Below, one piece after another: positions 1 to 8,445 of a DNA stretch of 64,000 nt. Within the stretch, counting starts at the first letter, position 1, and each line of letters starts with the position of its first letter. The notes beneath the pieces were generated by a model, which saw only the letters and a list, made by a program, of their open reading frames with translations, was not told the origin of the DNA and did not search any database. The stretch is taken from contig NZ_BOOZ01000024.1 in the NCBI RefSeq assembly GCF_016863495.1, positions 62,001 through 126,000 on the forward strand, read 5' to 3'. Both the position numbers and the translations under genes were made by a program. Source of the DNA: Micromonospora andamanensis (GTDB lineage: Bacteria; Actinomycetota; Actinomycetes; Mycobacteriales; Micromonosporaceae).

Positions 1-170
1 GAGCGGCAGCCTCCGCCGCGTCCGGCCCAGCCGGCCCGCGCAACCGGGCCGTGGCAACGCCTGAAGCGGGCCGTGCGGCAACGGCTCGGCCGCAGCGCCG
101 GGCAATCGGTTCGCACTTCGTAAGGTTTGCGCCGCTGACACCGCACCACCACCCGCGAAAAACTGGCAGC

Positions 171-749
171 ATGATCAGTCGCCTGTTCCGCACCCCGTTG
201 ACGTGGATCGCGATCACCGTGCTGGCCGCCGGCTCGGCCTTCGGCCTCTACTGGTTCCAGCCCTGGAAGCTGCTGACCGACGCCGAAGTGGCCGAGCAAC
301 TGACCGAAGTCGCACCGCCGGCCAGCTCGGCGGCGTCGGCCAGCCCGGCCGCGCCCGCCAGTTCCGCGCCGGCTTCCCCGGCGGCCACCGAGCCTGCCAC
401 GGCGACCCTGGTCAGCTCCGGTGACTTCATCAGTCACGAGCACGACACCTCCGGCAGCGCGCGGATCGTGCGTACCGCCGACGGGCGGCACCGGCTGGAG
501 CTGGTCGGACTGAACACCTCCAACGGTCCGGACCTGCGGGTCTGGCTGACCGACCAGCCCGTCGTCGAGGGCCGGGCCGGGTGGCACGTGTTCGACGACG
601 GCCGCTGGGTCGAGCTGGGACGGCTCAAGGGCAATCGCGGCGACCAGGGTTACGAGATCCCGGGCGAGGTCGAGTTGACGAACCTGACGAGCGTCTCCAT
701 CTGGTGCAAGCGCTTCGCCGTCTCGTTCGGTGCGGCTGCGCTGGGCTGA
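171..749 (+). CDS. DM13 domain membrane-anchored protein
   Basis: The protein has 192 residues. A short cytoplasmic start (MISRLFRTPLTW) leads into one membrane segment at about residues 10-30, then an Ala/Pro/Ser-rich linker (about 45-75) and a C-terminal DM13-like domain (about 80-190) with SGDFISHEH at its start, a LNTSNGPDLRVWL core and a late Cys in SIWCKRF. DM13 domains are extracytoplasmic and have been proposed to act in redox or ligand binding; the function here is unknown. The frame is open upstream to base 51, but the ATG at 171 places the membrane segment at the N-terminus. No clear Shine-Dalgarno sequence precedes it. It stands alone before the APS kinase gene. Confidence 0.75.
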   Translation: MISRLFRTPLTWIAITVLAAGSAFGLYWFQPWKLLTDAEVAEQLTEVAPPASSAASASPAAPASSAPASPAATEPATATLVSSGDFISHEHDTSGSARIVRTADGRHRLELVGLNTSNGPDLRVWLTDQPVVEGRAGWHVFDDGRWVELGRLKGNRGDQGYEIPGEVELTNLTSVSIWCKRFAVSFGAAALG

Positions 750-879
750 TCGGGCCGACCGCGTACGCCTGGTGGAGCGCCGGCCGGAGCGGCCGGCGAC
801 CGGGTGAGCGTGGTGGCGCTCTCGACCGATCGGCGACCGGCTGCGAAACTGTGTGCCGGTCGCCGGAGTTGGGGGTCTG

Positions 880-2409
880 ATGAGCAACGGGTGGGTGCTG
901 CCCGACGAGGTGCTGCGGGAGGCACCGGCGTACACGCCGCGTCCCGGTGAACTCGCGGATCTCGAGCTGCTGCTGATCGGTGCGTACGCGCCGCTGGCCG
1001 GCTTCATGACCCGGGCCGACCTGGTCTCGGTCAGCCGCCGGGGCCGGCTCGTCGACGGTGCTCCCTGGCCGGTCGCCGTCACCCTCCAGGTACCCACGAC
1101 GCTCGTGCAGCAACTCGACCTCGCCGACGCGGACCGGCGGACGCTCGTCCTCACCGACAGTGAGGGCGCGCCGATGGCCGCCCTGGAGGTGGCCGACGCC
1201 TGGACGATCCGCGACGGGGTGGCCGGGGTCGGCGGCACCGTGCGCCGGCTGGGCGACGGCGGGCACGGTCCGTTCCAGCGGCTGCGGCGCACGCCCGAGG
1301 AGATTCGCGGGTTGCTGCCGCCCGGCCGGGTGCTCGGGGTGGTCGCCGACCGCCCGCTGCACCGGCCGCAACTGGCCCAGATCGCGCACGCGGTACGCAC
1401 CCTGAGCGCGCACCTGCTGATCATGATTCCGGTGGGTGAGGACGGCACCGGCGGGCTTCCGCCGGAGGCGCTGGTGCGCAGCGTGTTCGCCGCCCGGGAC
1501 CGGATGCCACCGGCGACCCTGGTCGCCGTGCCGTTCTCCCGACGGCGCGACGAGATCAGCGACGCGCTGCTGCTGGCCCGGGTCTCCGCCGCGTACGGCG
1601 TCACCCACCTGCTCTCCACCGGAGAGATGCTCTCCGGTGCCGGGCTGCGGGTGCTGGTGCCCCGCGAGCTGGCCTACGACAACCGGGACGGCCAGTGGCG
1701 CTGGCGCGACGACATCCCACCCCGCAACCGGCGGCTCGCGCTGAGCCAGGCGGAGATCGAAGACCTGCTGGACCGGGGTTTCCCGCTGCCCGAGTGGCAC
1801 ACTCCGCCGGCCGTGGCGAAGGAGCTGAGCCGGGCCCGGCCACCCCGGCGGCACCGCGGCCTTGTGGTGTTCTTCACCGGGCTCTCCGGTTCCGGCAAGT
1901 CGACTGTCGCCCGAGGGCTCGCCGACGCGCTGCGTGAGGAGGGCGAGCGCACGGTCACCCTGCTCGACGGTGACGTGGTGCGTCGCGAACTGACCGCCGG
2001 GCTCGGTTTCAGCAAGGCTGACCGGGACACGAACGTGCGCCGGATCGGGTGGGTCGCCGCCGAGATCGCCCGGCACCACGGGATCAGCATCTGCTGCCCG
2101 ATCGCCCCGTACGCCCAGGCCCGGGCGACCGCCCGGGAGATGGCGGCGGCGGCGGGCGCGGGGTTCGTGCTGGTGCACGTCGCCACGCCGTTGGAGGTCT
2201 GCGAGCGACGTGACCGCAAGGGCCTGTACGCCCGGGCCCGGGCGGGACTGCTCACCGGGATGACAGGCATCGACGACCCGTACGAGGAGCCGACCGACGC
2301 GGACCTGGTGCTGGACACCACCGAGCTGACCGTCGAGGAGGCGGTGCAGCGGGTGCTGCACCAGCTCACCGAGACCGGTTGGGTGGAGCCCCGCCTGCCC
2401 GCGCTCTGA
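880..2409 (+). CDS. cysC: APS kinase with decayed N-terminal ATP-sulfurylase domain
   Basis: The 509-residue protein has two parts. Residues about 1-320 resemble ATP sulfurylase (PUA-like then catalytic fold), but the catalytic motif QxRNPxHxxH reads VADRPLHRPQ at 155-164, so the Gln, Arg, Asn and second His are lost. Residues about 325-505 are an APS kinase with the P-loop GLSGSGKS (334-341), a DGDVVRRELTAGLGFS motif and the DTNVRR motif. APS kinase phosphorylates adenylylsulfate to PAPS in the cytosol for sulfation or sulfate assimilation. The N-terminal half probably serves as structure or allostery, not catalysis. ATG 880 was preferred to GTG 853. No cysD or cysN lies nearby. Confidence 0.85.
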   Translation: MSNGWVLPDEVLREAPAYTPRPGELADLELLLIGAYAPLAGFMTRADLVSVSRRGRLVDGAPWPVAVTLQVPTTLVQQLDLADADRRTLVLTDSEGAPMAALEVADAWTIRDGVAGVGGTVRRLGDGGHGPFQRLRRTPEEIRGLLPPGRVLGVVADRPLHRPQLAQIAHAVRTLSAHLLIMIPVGEDGTGGLPPEALVRSVFAARDRMPPATLVAVPFSRRRDEISDALLLARVSAAYGVTHLLSTGEMLSGAGLRVLVPRELAYDNRDGQWRWRDDIPPRNRRLALSQAEIEDLLDRGFPLPEWHTPPAVAKELSRARPPRRHRGLVVFFTGLSGSGKSTVARGLADALREEGERTVTLLDGDVVRRELTAGLGFSKADRDTNVRRIGWVAAEIARHHGISICCPIAPYAQARATAREMAAAAGAGFVLVHVATPLEVCERRDRKGLYARARAGLLTGMTGIDDPYEEPTDADLVLDTTELTVEEAVQRVLHQLTETGWVEPRLPAL

Positions 2410-2452
2410 CCCCGCGGCAGCACCCCTTCCGGCGATCGACGCCGAACACTAG

Positions 2453-2488
2453 TGTTTGATTCTGTTCAGTGATGTTTGTTCACGTGAA
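2453..2488 (+). promoter_or_regulatory. Candidate DeoR-type operator upstream of deoR-galT
   Basis: TGTT half-sites start at 2453 (TGTTTG), 2463 (TGTTCA) and 2473 (TGTTTG), exactly 10 bp apart, so they lie on the same DNA face. They are followed by the palindrome TTCACGTGAA at 2479-2488. The block is much richer in AT than its surroundings and sits just before the DeoR-family gene, as expected for autoregulation. Binding is an inference. Confidence 0.45.
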
Positions 2489-2503
2489 TTCTGGAAGGGG
2501 CCG

Positions 2504-3292
2504 ATGCTCGCCCAGCAACGCCATGCGGCGATCCTCGACCGGGTCCGCGTGACCGGCGGCGTACGCGTCGGCGAGTTGGCCGCCGAGTTCGGTGTCTCCG
2601 ACATGACCATCCGCCGCGACCTGGACCTGCTGCACGAACGCGGCCTGCTCGCCAAGGTGCACGGCGGCGCCACCGTCGCCGGGGCCACCGACGAGCCGGG
2701 ATTCCAGGCGAAGTCGGTGCGTCAGCAGGCCGAGAAGGCGGCCATCGCGGCGCGTGCCGCGCAGCTGGTCAGGCCGGGGGCCGCGATCGCGCTCTCCGCC
2801 GGCACCACCACCGCCGAACTGGCCCGGCACCTGGTCGACGTGCCGGCCCTGACCGTGGTGACCAACTCGCTGCCGGTGGCCGACATCCTGCACGAGCGGG
2901 GCCGCGCCGACCAGACGGTGGTGCTGACCGGCGGGGTACGCACCCCCTCCGACGCCCTGGTCGGGCCGCTGACCGTCGGCGCGGTCCGCGCCCTGCACCT
3001 GGATCAGCTCTTCCTCGGCGTGCACGGGATAACCGAACGGACCGGTTTCACCACCCCGAACCTGACCGAGGCGGAGACGAACCGGGCGCTCGTCGCGGCG
3101 GCGGACCGGTTGGTGGTGCTCGCCGACCACACCAAGTGGGGCACCGTGGGCATCTCCGCCATCGCCGACCTGAGCTCGGCCGACGTCCTGGTCACCGACG
3201 ACCGGTTGCCGCCGGAGGCCCGACGACTGCTCACCGACCGGGTCGGCGAGCTGATCGTCGTACCGGTCCTGCGAGGCGGGAGACCCCGATGA
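2504..3292 (+). CDS. DeoR-family transcriptional regulator
   Basis: The 262-residue protein has an N-terminal DeoR winged helix-turn-helix (about 1-57; GVRVGELAAEFGVSDMTIRR, then HGGAT) and a C-terminal DeoRC sugar-phosphate sensor domain (about 75-235) with the family marks LSAGTTTAELARHL, VVTNSLPVA and a TGG turn. Such regulators usually repress sugar operons until a phosphorylated sugar binds. ATG 2504 was chosen because GGAAGGGG lies just upstream; the frame is also open from 2456. Its stop overlaps the galT start in ATGA (3289-3292), so the two genes are translationally coupled and galactose metabolism is the likely target. Confidence 0.88.
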   Translation: MLAQQRHAAILDRVRVTGGVRVGELAAEFGVSDMTIRRDLDLLHERGLLAKVHGGATVAGATDEPGFQAKSVRQQAEKAAIAARAAQLVRPGAAIALSAGTTTAELARHLVDVPALTVVTNSLPVADILHERGRADQTVVLTGGVRTPSDALVGPLTVGAVRALHLDQLFLGVHGITERTGFTTPNLTEAETNRALVAAADRLVVLADHTKWGTVGISAIADLSSADVLVTDDRLPPEARRLLTDRVGELIVVPVLRGGRPR

Positions 3293-4365
3293 AGCGTACG
3301 GCGATCAGCCTGGCCGACGGCCGTGAACTGATCTATTTCGACGAGCGCGACGACGCGGTCCGGGACCAGCCGGACCGACGCCCGTTGCCACCGCCCCCGC
3401 CCGCCTCTCAACTGCGCCACGACCCGCTCACCGACGAGTGGGTGGCGCTGGCGGTGCACCGGCAGACGCGCACCTTCCTGCCGCCGGCCGACCAGTGCCC
3501 GCTCTGCCCCTCGACGGCGGACCGGCTCAGCGAGATCCCGGCACCGGAGTACGCCGTCGCGGTATTCGAGAACCGGTTCCCGGCGCTGAGCGAGCGGGTG
3601 GTGGCGGAGCCGGCCGCGATCACCCCGTTCACCGCGGCCCGACCGGGACAGGGGCGCTGCGAGGTGGTCTGCTTCACCGACGACCATGACGCCTCGTTCG
3701 CCGGGCTGCCGCCGAGCCGGGTGCGTACCGTGCTGGACGCGCTTGCCGACCGGACCACGGCGCTCGGCGAGCTGCCCGGTGTCGAGCAGGTGTTCTGCTT
3801 CGAGAACCGGGGCGTGGAGATCGGCGTGACGCTGCATCACCCGCACGGGCAGATCTACGCGTACCCGTTCGTCACCCCACGGACCCGGTCGCTGCTGGGC
3901 GCGGCCCGCCGGCACGCCGAACGCACCGGCGGCGGCAATCTCTACGCCGACGTGCTGGCCGCCGAACGCGCCGCCGGCGAGCGGGTGGTGGCGACGAACC
4001 AGCACTGGACGGCGTACGTGCCGGCGGCCGCCAGGTGGCCGTTCGAGGTGCACCTCGCACCGCACCGGGTGGTGCCCGACATCCCGGCGTTGACCGACCC
4101 GGAACGCGACGCGTTCGGTCCGCTCTACCTGGACCTGCTGCGCCGCTTCGACGGGCTGTTCGACAGTCCCATGCCCTACATCGCCGCCTGGCACCAGGCA
4201 CCGGTACGCGTCGAGCGCGAGTTGGGGCATCTGCACCTGCAACTGTTCAGCGTCCGGCGGGCGGCGGACAAGTTGAAGTACCTGGCCGGTTCGGAGTCGG
4301 CAATGGGGGTCTTCATCAACGACATCGCTCCGGAACGCGCTGCCGAGTTGCTCCGCGCGGTGTGA
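3289..4365 (+). CDS. galT: Galactose-1-phosphate uridylyltransferase
   Basis: The 358-residue HIT-superfamily enzyme of the Leloir pathway moves UMP from UDP-glucose to galactose-1-phosphate. The active-site motif HHPHGQIYAYP is clear at residues 183-193, with H186 the likely uridylylated histidine. CPLCPS (Cys pair) and the C-terminal HLHLQLFSVRR support the call. The start overlaps the DeoR gene by 4 nt. galE and galK are not in the window, so this is a two-gene regulator-enzyme operon here. A strong hairpin at 4429-4456 follows. Confidence 0.93.
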   Translation: MKRTAISLADGRELIYFDERDDAVRDQPDRRPLPPPPPASQLRHDPLTDEWVALAVHRQTRTFLPPADQCPLCPSTADRLSEIPAPEYAVAVFENRFPALSERVVAEPAAITPFTAARPGQGRCEVVCFTDDHDASFAGLPPSRVRTVLDALADRTTALGELPGVEQVFCFENRGVEIGVTLHHPHGQIYAYPFVTPRTRSLLGAARRHAERTGGGNLYADVLAAERAAGERVVATNQHWTAYVPAAARWPFEVHLAPHRVVPDIPALTDPERDAFGPLYLDLLRRFDGLFDSPMPYIAAWHQAPVRVERELGHLHLQLFSVRRAADKLKYLAGSESAMGVFINDIAPERAAELLRAV

Positions 4366-4428
4366 CGGGCGGTCCGCCTCGGCCGCCGCGTCGGGCAGGG
4401 CCGCAGCAGCGGCGCCGGACAACAGGGC

Positions 4429-4456
4429 GCGGGGGGCCCGGGACAGGGCCCCCCGC
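4429..4456 (+). terminator. Hairpin terminator after galT
   Basis: GCGGGGGGCCC (4429-4439) pairs perfectly with GGGCCCCCCGC (4446-4456) around a 6-nt loop. There is no U-tract, as is common in actinobacteria. Confidence 0.6.
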
Positions 4457-4650
4457 AGGGAAGGGACGGCTGGCTGTACTCGACAGCCGGGAAGGCTGGC
4501 TGCTGGGCACGCGTGTCGCGCGGTGGCGACGGTCAACCTTCCTGGACGGGACTGGCATCTCGTCCACCCAGGTCAACGAGGCGCGCCGGACGAAGTGACG
4601 CCGGCTGGCGCGTCCTTCACGACACGCCGCTGATCCGCGTACCGGAAACA

Positions 4651-4684
4651 CCGAGCCCGCCGGCGCTCGGGCCGGCGGGCTCGG
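4651..4684 (-). terminator. Hairpin terminator after icd
   Basis: CCGAGCCCGCCGGC (4651-4664) pairs perfectly over 14 bp with GCCGGCGGGCTCGG (4671-4684), 10 bases past the icd stop. It could also stop readthrough from galT. Confidence 0.7.
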
Positions 4685-4694
4685 TGAATGGTTC

Positions 4695-5912
4695 TCAGGC
4701 AGCGAGCCGGCGCGCCAGGTTCTCGTCGAGCGTGTTCATGAACTCCTCGGTGGTCTGCCACGGAGCGTCCCGCGAGATGAGCAGCGCGAGGTCCTTGGTC
4801 ATCTGACCGCCCTCGACGGTGTCGACGATGACCTGCTCCAGCGTGTTGGCGAACTCGCTGACCGCCGGGGTGCCGTCCAGCTTGCCCCGGTGGGCCAGGC
4901 CCCGGGTCCAGGCGTAGATCGAGGCGATCGGGTTGGTCGAGGTCTTCTCGCCCTTCTGCCACTGCCGGTAGTGCCGGGTGACGGTGCCGTGGGCAGCCTC
5001 GGCCTCGACGGTACGACCGTCCGGGGAGAGCAGGACCGAGGTCATCAGGCCGAGCGAGCCGAAGCCCTGCGCGACGGTGTCGGACTGCACGTCACCGTCG
5101 TAGTTCTTGCAGGCCCAGACGTAGCCACCCTCCCACTTGAGCGCGGCGGCGACCATGTCGTCGATGAGCCGGTGCTCGTAGGTGAGGCCGGCGGCGTCGA
5201 ACTCGGCCTTGAACTCGTTCTCGAACACCTCGGCGAAGATGTCCTTGAACCGGCCGTCGTACGCCTTGAGGATGGTGTTCTTGGTGGACATGTAGACCGG
5301 GTAGTTGCGGTCCAGGCCGTAGCGGAACGAGGCCCGGGCGAAGTCCCGGATCGACTCGTCGTAGTTGTACATGCCCATCGCGATGCCGCCGCCGGGGAAG
5401 TTGGCGACCTCCATCTCGACAGGCGCCGAGCCGTCGGCGGGGGTGTAGGTGATGGTCACCGTGCCCGGGCCGGGGACCACGAAGTCGGTGGCCTTGTACT
5501 GGTCGCCGTGGGCGTGCCGGCCGATGATGATCGGCTTGGTCCAGCCGGGGACCAGCCGCGGCACGTTGGACATGATGATCGGCTCGCGGAAGACGACGCC
5601 GCCGAGGATGTTGCGGATGGTGCCGTTCGGCGACCGCCACATCTTCTTCAGCCCGAATTCCTCCACCCGCGCCTCGTCCGGGGTGATGGTGGCGCACTTG
5701 ACGCCGACGCCGTGCTCCTTGATGGCGTTTGCGGCGTCGACGGTGACCTGGTCGTCGGTGGCGTCGCGGTGCTGGATCGAGAGGTCGTAGTAGTGCAGGT
5801 CGACGTCGAGGTAGGGCAGGATCAGCTGCTCCCGGATCTGCTTCCAGATGATCCGGGTCATCTCGTCGCCGTCGAGCTCCACGACCGGGTTGTTTACCTT
5901 GATCTTCGCCAT
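4695..5912 (-). CDS. icd: NADP-dependent isocitrate dehydrogenase
   Basis: The 405-residue enzyme is of the dimeric, eukaryote-like class II type, seen from the start KVNNPVVELDGDEMTRIIW, the substrate loop SPNGTIRNILGG and the motif LDRNYPVYMSTKNTILKAYD. It oxidises isocitrate to 2-oxoglutarate, making NADPH in the TCA cycle. The length is normal for the family. It is a single gene, transcribed from its own promoter toward galT and closed by the hairpin at 4651-4684. The start ATG at 5912 is preceded by GAGAGGAG on its strand. Confidence 0.96.
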   Translation of the reverse strand: MAKIKVNNPVVELDGDEMTRIIWKQIREQLILPYLDVDLHYYDLSIQHRDATDDQVTVDAANAIKEHGVGVKCATITPDEARVEEFGLKKMWRSPNGTIRNILGGVVFREPIIMSNVPRLVPGWTKPIIIGRHAHGDQYKATDFVVPGPGTVTITYTPADGSAPVEMEVANFPGGGIAMGMYNYDESIRDFARASFRYGLDRNYPVYMSTKNTILKAYDGRFKDIFAEVFENEFKAEFDAAGLTYEHRLIDDMVAAALKWEGGYVWACKNYDGDVQSDTVAQGFGSLGLMTSVLLSPDGRTVEAEAAHGTVTRHYRQWQKGEKTSTNPIASIYAWTRGLAHRGKLDGTPAVSEFANTLEQVIVDTVEGGQMTKDLALLISRDAPWQTTEEFMNTLDENLARRLAA

Positions 5913-6093
5913 CGGCCGGCGCTCCTCTCAGGGGACATGCTCAAGCAGTACGAGCGTACTGGATCGGCTCGGACAGGGAACGCCGCGCCCACCGGTCGGC
6001 CCGCGCCGGCAGTTCGAGGCACGGACGCGCGCTGGGCCCGGCGGAGCAATACCCCACCGGGCCCAGCGCACACCAGCGCGTCGACCGCCTGGA

Positions 6094-6492
6094 TCAGCCG
6101 GCGGCCTCCGGGCCGTGCACCCACTGCACGAGTTGGAGGATCACCCCGTTGGGGTCGGCGACCTGGAAGAAACGCTCGCCCCACGGCTCGGTCTGGATCG
6201 GGGTGGTGATCGCCACACCGGCCTCGGTGAGCCGGGCGTACTCGGCATCGATGTCGTCCACCACGAAGGCGACGAGCACACCCTCGGCCCGCTGCGACCG
6301 CAGGCTGTCCGGCTGGAGGCTGGCCAACCCGGTACGCAGGAAGATCAGGTTGACGCCGGCCCCGTCGTGGGCCAGTGAGACGAAGCCGTCGGCCGACATC
6401 TGCTCGTGGAACCCGAAGTGCTGCTTGACGAACTCGGCCGAGGCCGGCACGTCCTCGACGTTAAGCGAAATCGCCGTTGCGGTGATGTGCAC
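6094..6492 (-). CDS. VOC (glyoxalase/bleomycin-resistance) family protein
   Basis: A 132-residue vicinal-oxygen-chelate protein with the paired beta-alpha-beta-beta-beta modules: ISLNVEDVPASAEFVKQHFGF at the N-terminus (only part quoted by motif: NVED, FYxxxxGF-like) and the ending WGERFFQVADPNGVILQLVQW typical of the second module. The substrate is unknown; relatives include dioxygenases, epimerases and resistance proteins. GTG 6492 was chosen because AGGGG lies 6 nt upstream; GTG 6498 is too close to that site. It is divergent from a TetR gene with a palindromic operator between them, so that regulator probably controls it. Confidence 0.8.
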   Translation of the reverse strand: MHITATAISLNVEDVPASAEFVKQHFGFHEQMSADGFVSLAHDGAGVNLIFLRTGLASLQPDSLRSQRAEGVLVAFVVDDIDAEYARLTEAGVAITTPIQTEPWGERFFQVADPNGVILQLVQWVHGPEAAG

Positions 6493-6521
6493 GCGCACCC
6501 CCTGTGAGTGACAGTAACTTC

Positions 6522-6539
6522 GTACATTGTACAACGTAC
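6522..6539. promoter_or_regulatory. Palindromic operator between VOC and TetR genes
   Basis: GTACATTGTACAACGTAC is an 18-bp palindrome with one mismatched pair and a perfect TTGTACAA core. It sits 30 bp before the VOC start and 35 bp before the TetR start, where a TetR dimer would block both promoters. Confidence 0.6.
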
Positions 6540-6573
6540 TGCGTACGGCGATTAGACCTGCGAAGATCGAGGG

Positions 6574-7350
6574 GTGCCCGATCACCGCACCGGAGGCGGC
6601 GACCCCGCTCACACCCTGCGCCTGCTCTGGCGGCAGCCCGACGACGCCCCTCGTCGTGGCCCCCGCCAGGGCCGCTCCCTCGACGACATCCTGACCGCCG
6701 CGATCACCCTGGCGGACGCCGAAGGGTTGGCGGCGGTGACCATGCGGGCCCTCGCTCAGGCCGTCGGCGTGGCCCCGATGACCCTCTACACGTACGTTCC
6801 GGGCAAGGCCGAACTGCTCGATCTGATGCTGGACGCGATCTACGCGGGGATGCCGAGGCCGGACCGCTCCGGGGCACCGTGGCGGACGCGGGTGGTGGCG
6901 GTGGCGGCGGACAACCGGAACCTCTTCGCCACCCACCCGTGGGCCGCCGAGGTCGCCACCGGGCGGCCACCGCTCGGGCCGGGCCAGCTGGCGAAGTACG
7001 AGTACGAACTGCGCGCCTTCGACGACACCGGCCTGGACGACGTGACCCGGGACGCCGCGTTGACCTACGTCCTCGACTTCGTCCGGGCCGCCGCCCGCTC
7101 GGCGACCGAGGCCCGCTCCGCCCAGCAGGAGAGCGCCTGGACGGACGAACAGTGGTGGACGGCGAACGCTCCCCTGCTGACGCAGGTTCTCGATGAACGA
7201 CGCTTTCCGACAGCCGTCCGGGTCGGCGCCGCGGCCGGAGCCGCTCAGAACGCCGCGTACCACCCCGACCACGCGTACGAATTCGGGCTGGCCCGGGTGC
7301 TCGACGGGCTGGGCGTGCTGATCGACGCCGGGCCCGGCGCGAACGACTGA
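6574..7350 (+). CDS. TetR-family transcriptional regulator
   Basis: The 258-residue protein has an N-terminal TetR helix-turn-helix at about residues 30-80 (DDILTAAITLADAEG, then MRALAQAVGVAPMTLYTYV), followed by a tetracycline-repressor-type C-terminal ligand domain. This class with a basic N-terminal tail often represses an adjacent divergent enzyme gene. The VOC gene and the palindrome at 6522-6539 are the obvious targets. GTG 6574 is used; GAGG lies directly before it, which is close for a Shine-Dalgarno site, so a leaderless or slightly different start is possible. Confidence 0.85.
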   Translation: MPDHRTGGGDPAHTLRLLWRQPDDAPRRGPRQGRSLDDILTAAITLADAEGLAAVTMRALAQAVGVAPMTLYTYVPGKAELLDLMLDAIYAGMPRPDRSGAPWRTRVVAVAADNRNLFATHPWAAEVATGRPPLGPGQLAKYEYELRAFDDTGLDDVTRDAALTYVLDFVRAAARSATEARSAQQESAWTDEQWWTANAPLLTQVLDERRFPTAVRVGAAAGAAQNAAYHPDHAYEFGLARVLDGLGVLIDAGPGAND

Positions 7351-7365
7351 TTCCTGCGCCGCAAC

Positions 7366-7404
7366 GCCGAGCGCCCCACGACATCGCGTCGTAGGGCGCT
7401 CGGC
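7366..7404. terminator. Bidirectional terminator between TetR gene and mdh
   Basis: GCCGAGCGCCC (7366-7376) pairs with GGGCGCTCGGC (7394-7404), and an inner ACGA/TCGT extends the stem. It lies between two convergent genes. Confidence 0.7.
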
Positions 7405-7414
7405 AAAGAGTGGA

Positions 7415-8365
7415 TCACATGCTGGCGACGTCAGCCTGCTTGGCCCGGACGGCCTCAGCGGCCTCCTTGAGCGCGGCCAGCTCGTCCGCGTCGAGGTCGG
7501 TCTCCACCACGCGCTTGACGCCCTGGGCACCGATCTCGGCCTCCACACCGAGGTAGACACCGGAGATGCCGTACTCGCCGTCGACCCAGGCACAGACCGG
7601 CATGACCTCGCCGGAGTCCTCTGCGACGGCCTTCGCCATCCGGGCCGCCGCCGCCGACGGGGCGTAGTACGCCGAACCCGTCTTCAGCAGCGCCACCACC
7701 TCGGCGCCACCATTGCGGGTACGCACGACCAGGTCCTCGATCTGCTCGGCCGGCATGACCTCGCGCAGCGGCTTGCCGTCGACGGTGCTCTTCGACGGAA
7801 CCGGAACCATCGTGTCGCCGTGCGAGCCGAGGGTGAGGGTGCGTACCGACTTCACCGGTACGTCCAGCGCCTCCGCCACGAAGTTGGTGAACCGGGCGGT
7901 GTCCAGCATGCCGGCCTGGCCGAGGACCCGGTTACGCGGGAACTGGGTCGCGATCTGGGCCAGCGCGGTCATCTCGTCGAGCGGGTTGGAGACCACGATG
8001 ACTACGGCGTTCGGCGCGTACTTGGCCACGTTCTCGGCGACCTGACGCACGATCTTGGCGTTGGTCTCCAGCAGATCCATCCGGCTCATCCCGGGCTTGC
8101 GCGGCAGGCCGGCGGTGATGACCACCACGTCCGAGCCCTCGATGCCCTCGTAGCCCTCACCGTTCGGACCGGTGGTGACACCGACGACTGTGGTCTCGAA
8201 GCCCTCCACAGCACGCGACTGGTTGAGGTCGAGGGCGATGCCCGCGGGCTTTCCCTCGATGATGTCGGTGATCACGACGGTGTCGAAGACGTCGTACTCG
8301 GCCAGGCGCTGCGCGGTGGTAGAGCCGTAGAACCCGGCCCCGACGACAGTGACCTTCTTACCCAT
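7415..8365 (-). CDS. mdh: Malate dehydrogenase
   Basis: The 316-residue NAD-dependent enzyme belongs to the lactate-dehydrogenase-like malate dehydrogenase group. It has the dinucleotide loop VVGAGFYGSTTAQ, the VVITAGLPRKPGMSR substrate loop (with Arg pairs for malate), the NPLDEMT segment and the catalytic LTLGSHGDTMVP histidine motif. It converts malate to oxaloacetate in the TCA cycle. It is followed downstream by the terminator at 7366-7404 and preceded by folD on the same strand with an 80-bp gap, so the two may be co-transcribed. Confidence 0.95.
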   Translation of the reverse strand: MGKKVTVVGAGFYGSTTAQRLAEYDVFDTVVITDIIEGKPAGIALDLNQSRAVEGFETTVVGVTTGPNGEGYEGIEGSDVVVITAGLPRKPGMSRMDLLETNAKIVRQVAENVAKYAPNAVVIVVSNPLDEMTALAQIATQFPRNRVLGQAGMLDTARFTNFVAEALDVPVKSVRTLTLGSHGDTMVPVPSKSTVDGKPLREVMPAEQIEDLVVRTRNGGAEVVALLKTGSAYYAPSAAAARMAKAVAEDSGEVMPVCAWVDGEYGISGVYLGVEAEIGAQGVKRVVETDLDADELAALKEAAEAVRAKQADVASM

Positions 8366-8445
8366 GGTCGTCCCACTCCCTGATACCAGTCGGTTTTCCG
8401 GACCGTATCAGCCATCCTGGCACCGAGCGGGCCAGGGGCGGACGG

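Larger units (their letters stand above)
4366..4694. other. Convergent intergenic region between galT and icd
   Basis: This 329-base stretch lies between convergent genes. It holds two strong hairpins, listed separately, one near each gene end. No convincing coding frame was seen; the short open frames here lack homology and ribosome binding sites. Confidence 0.6.
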
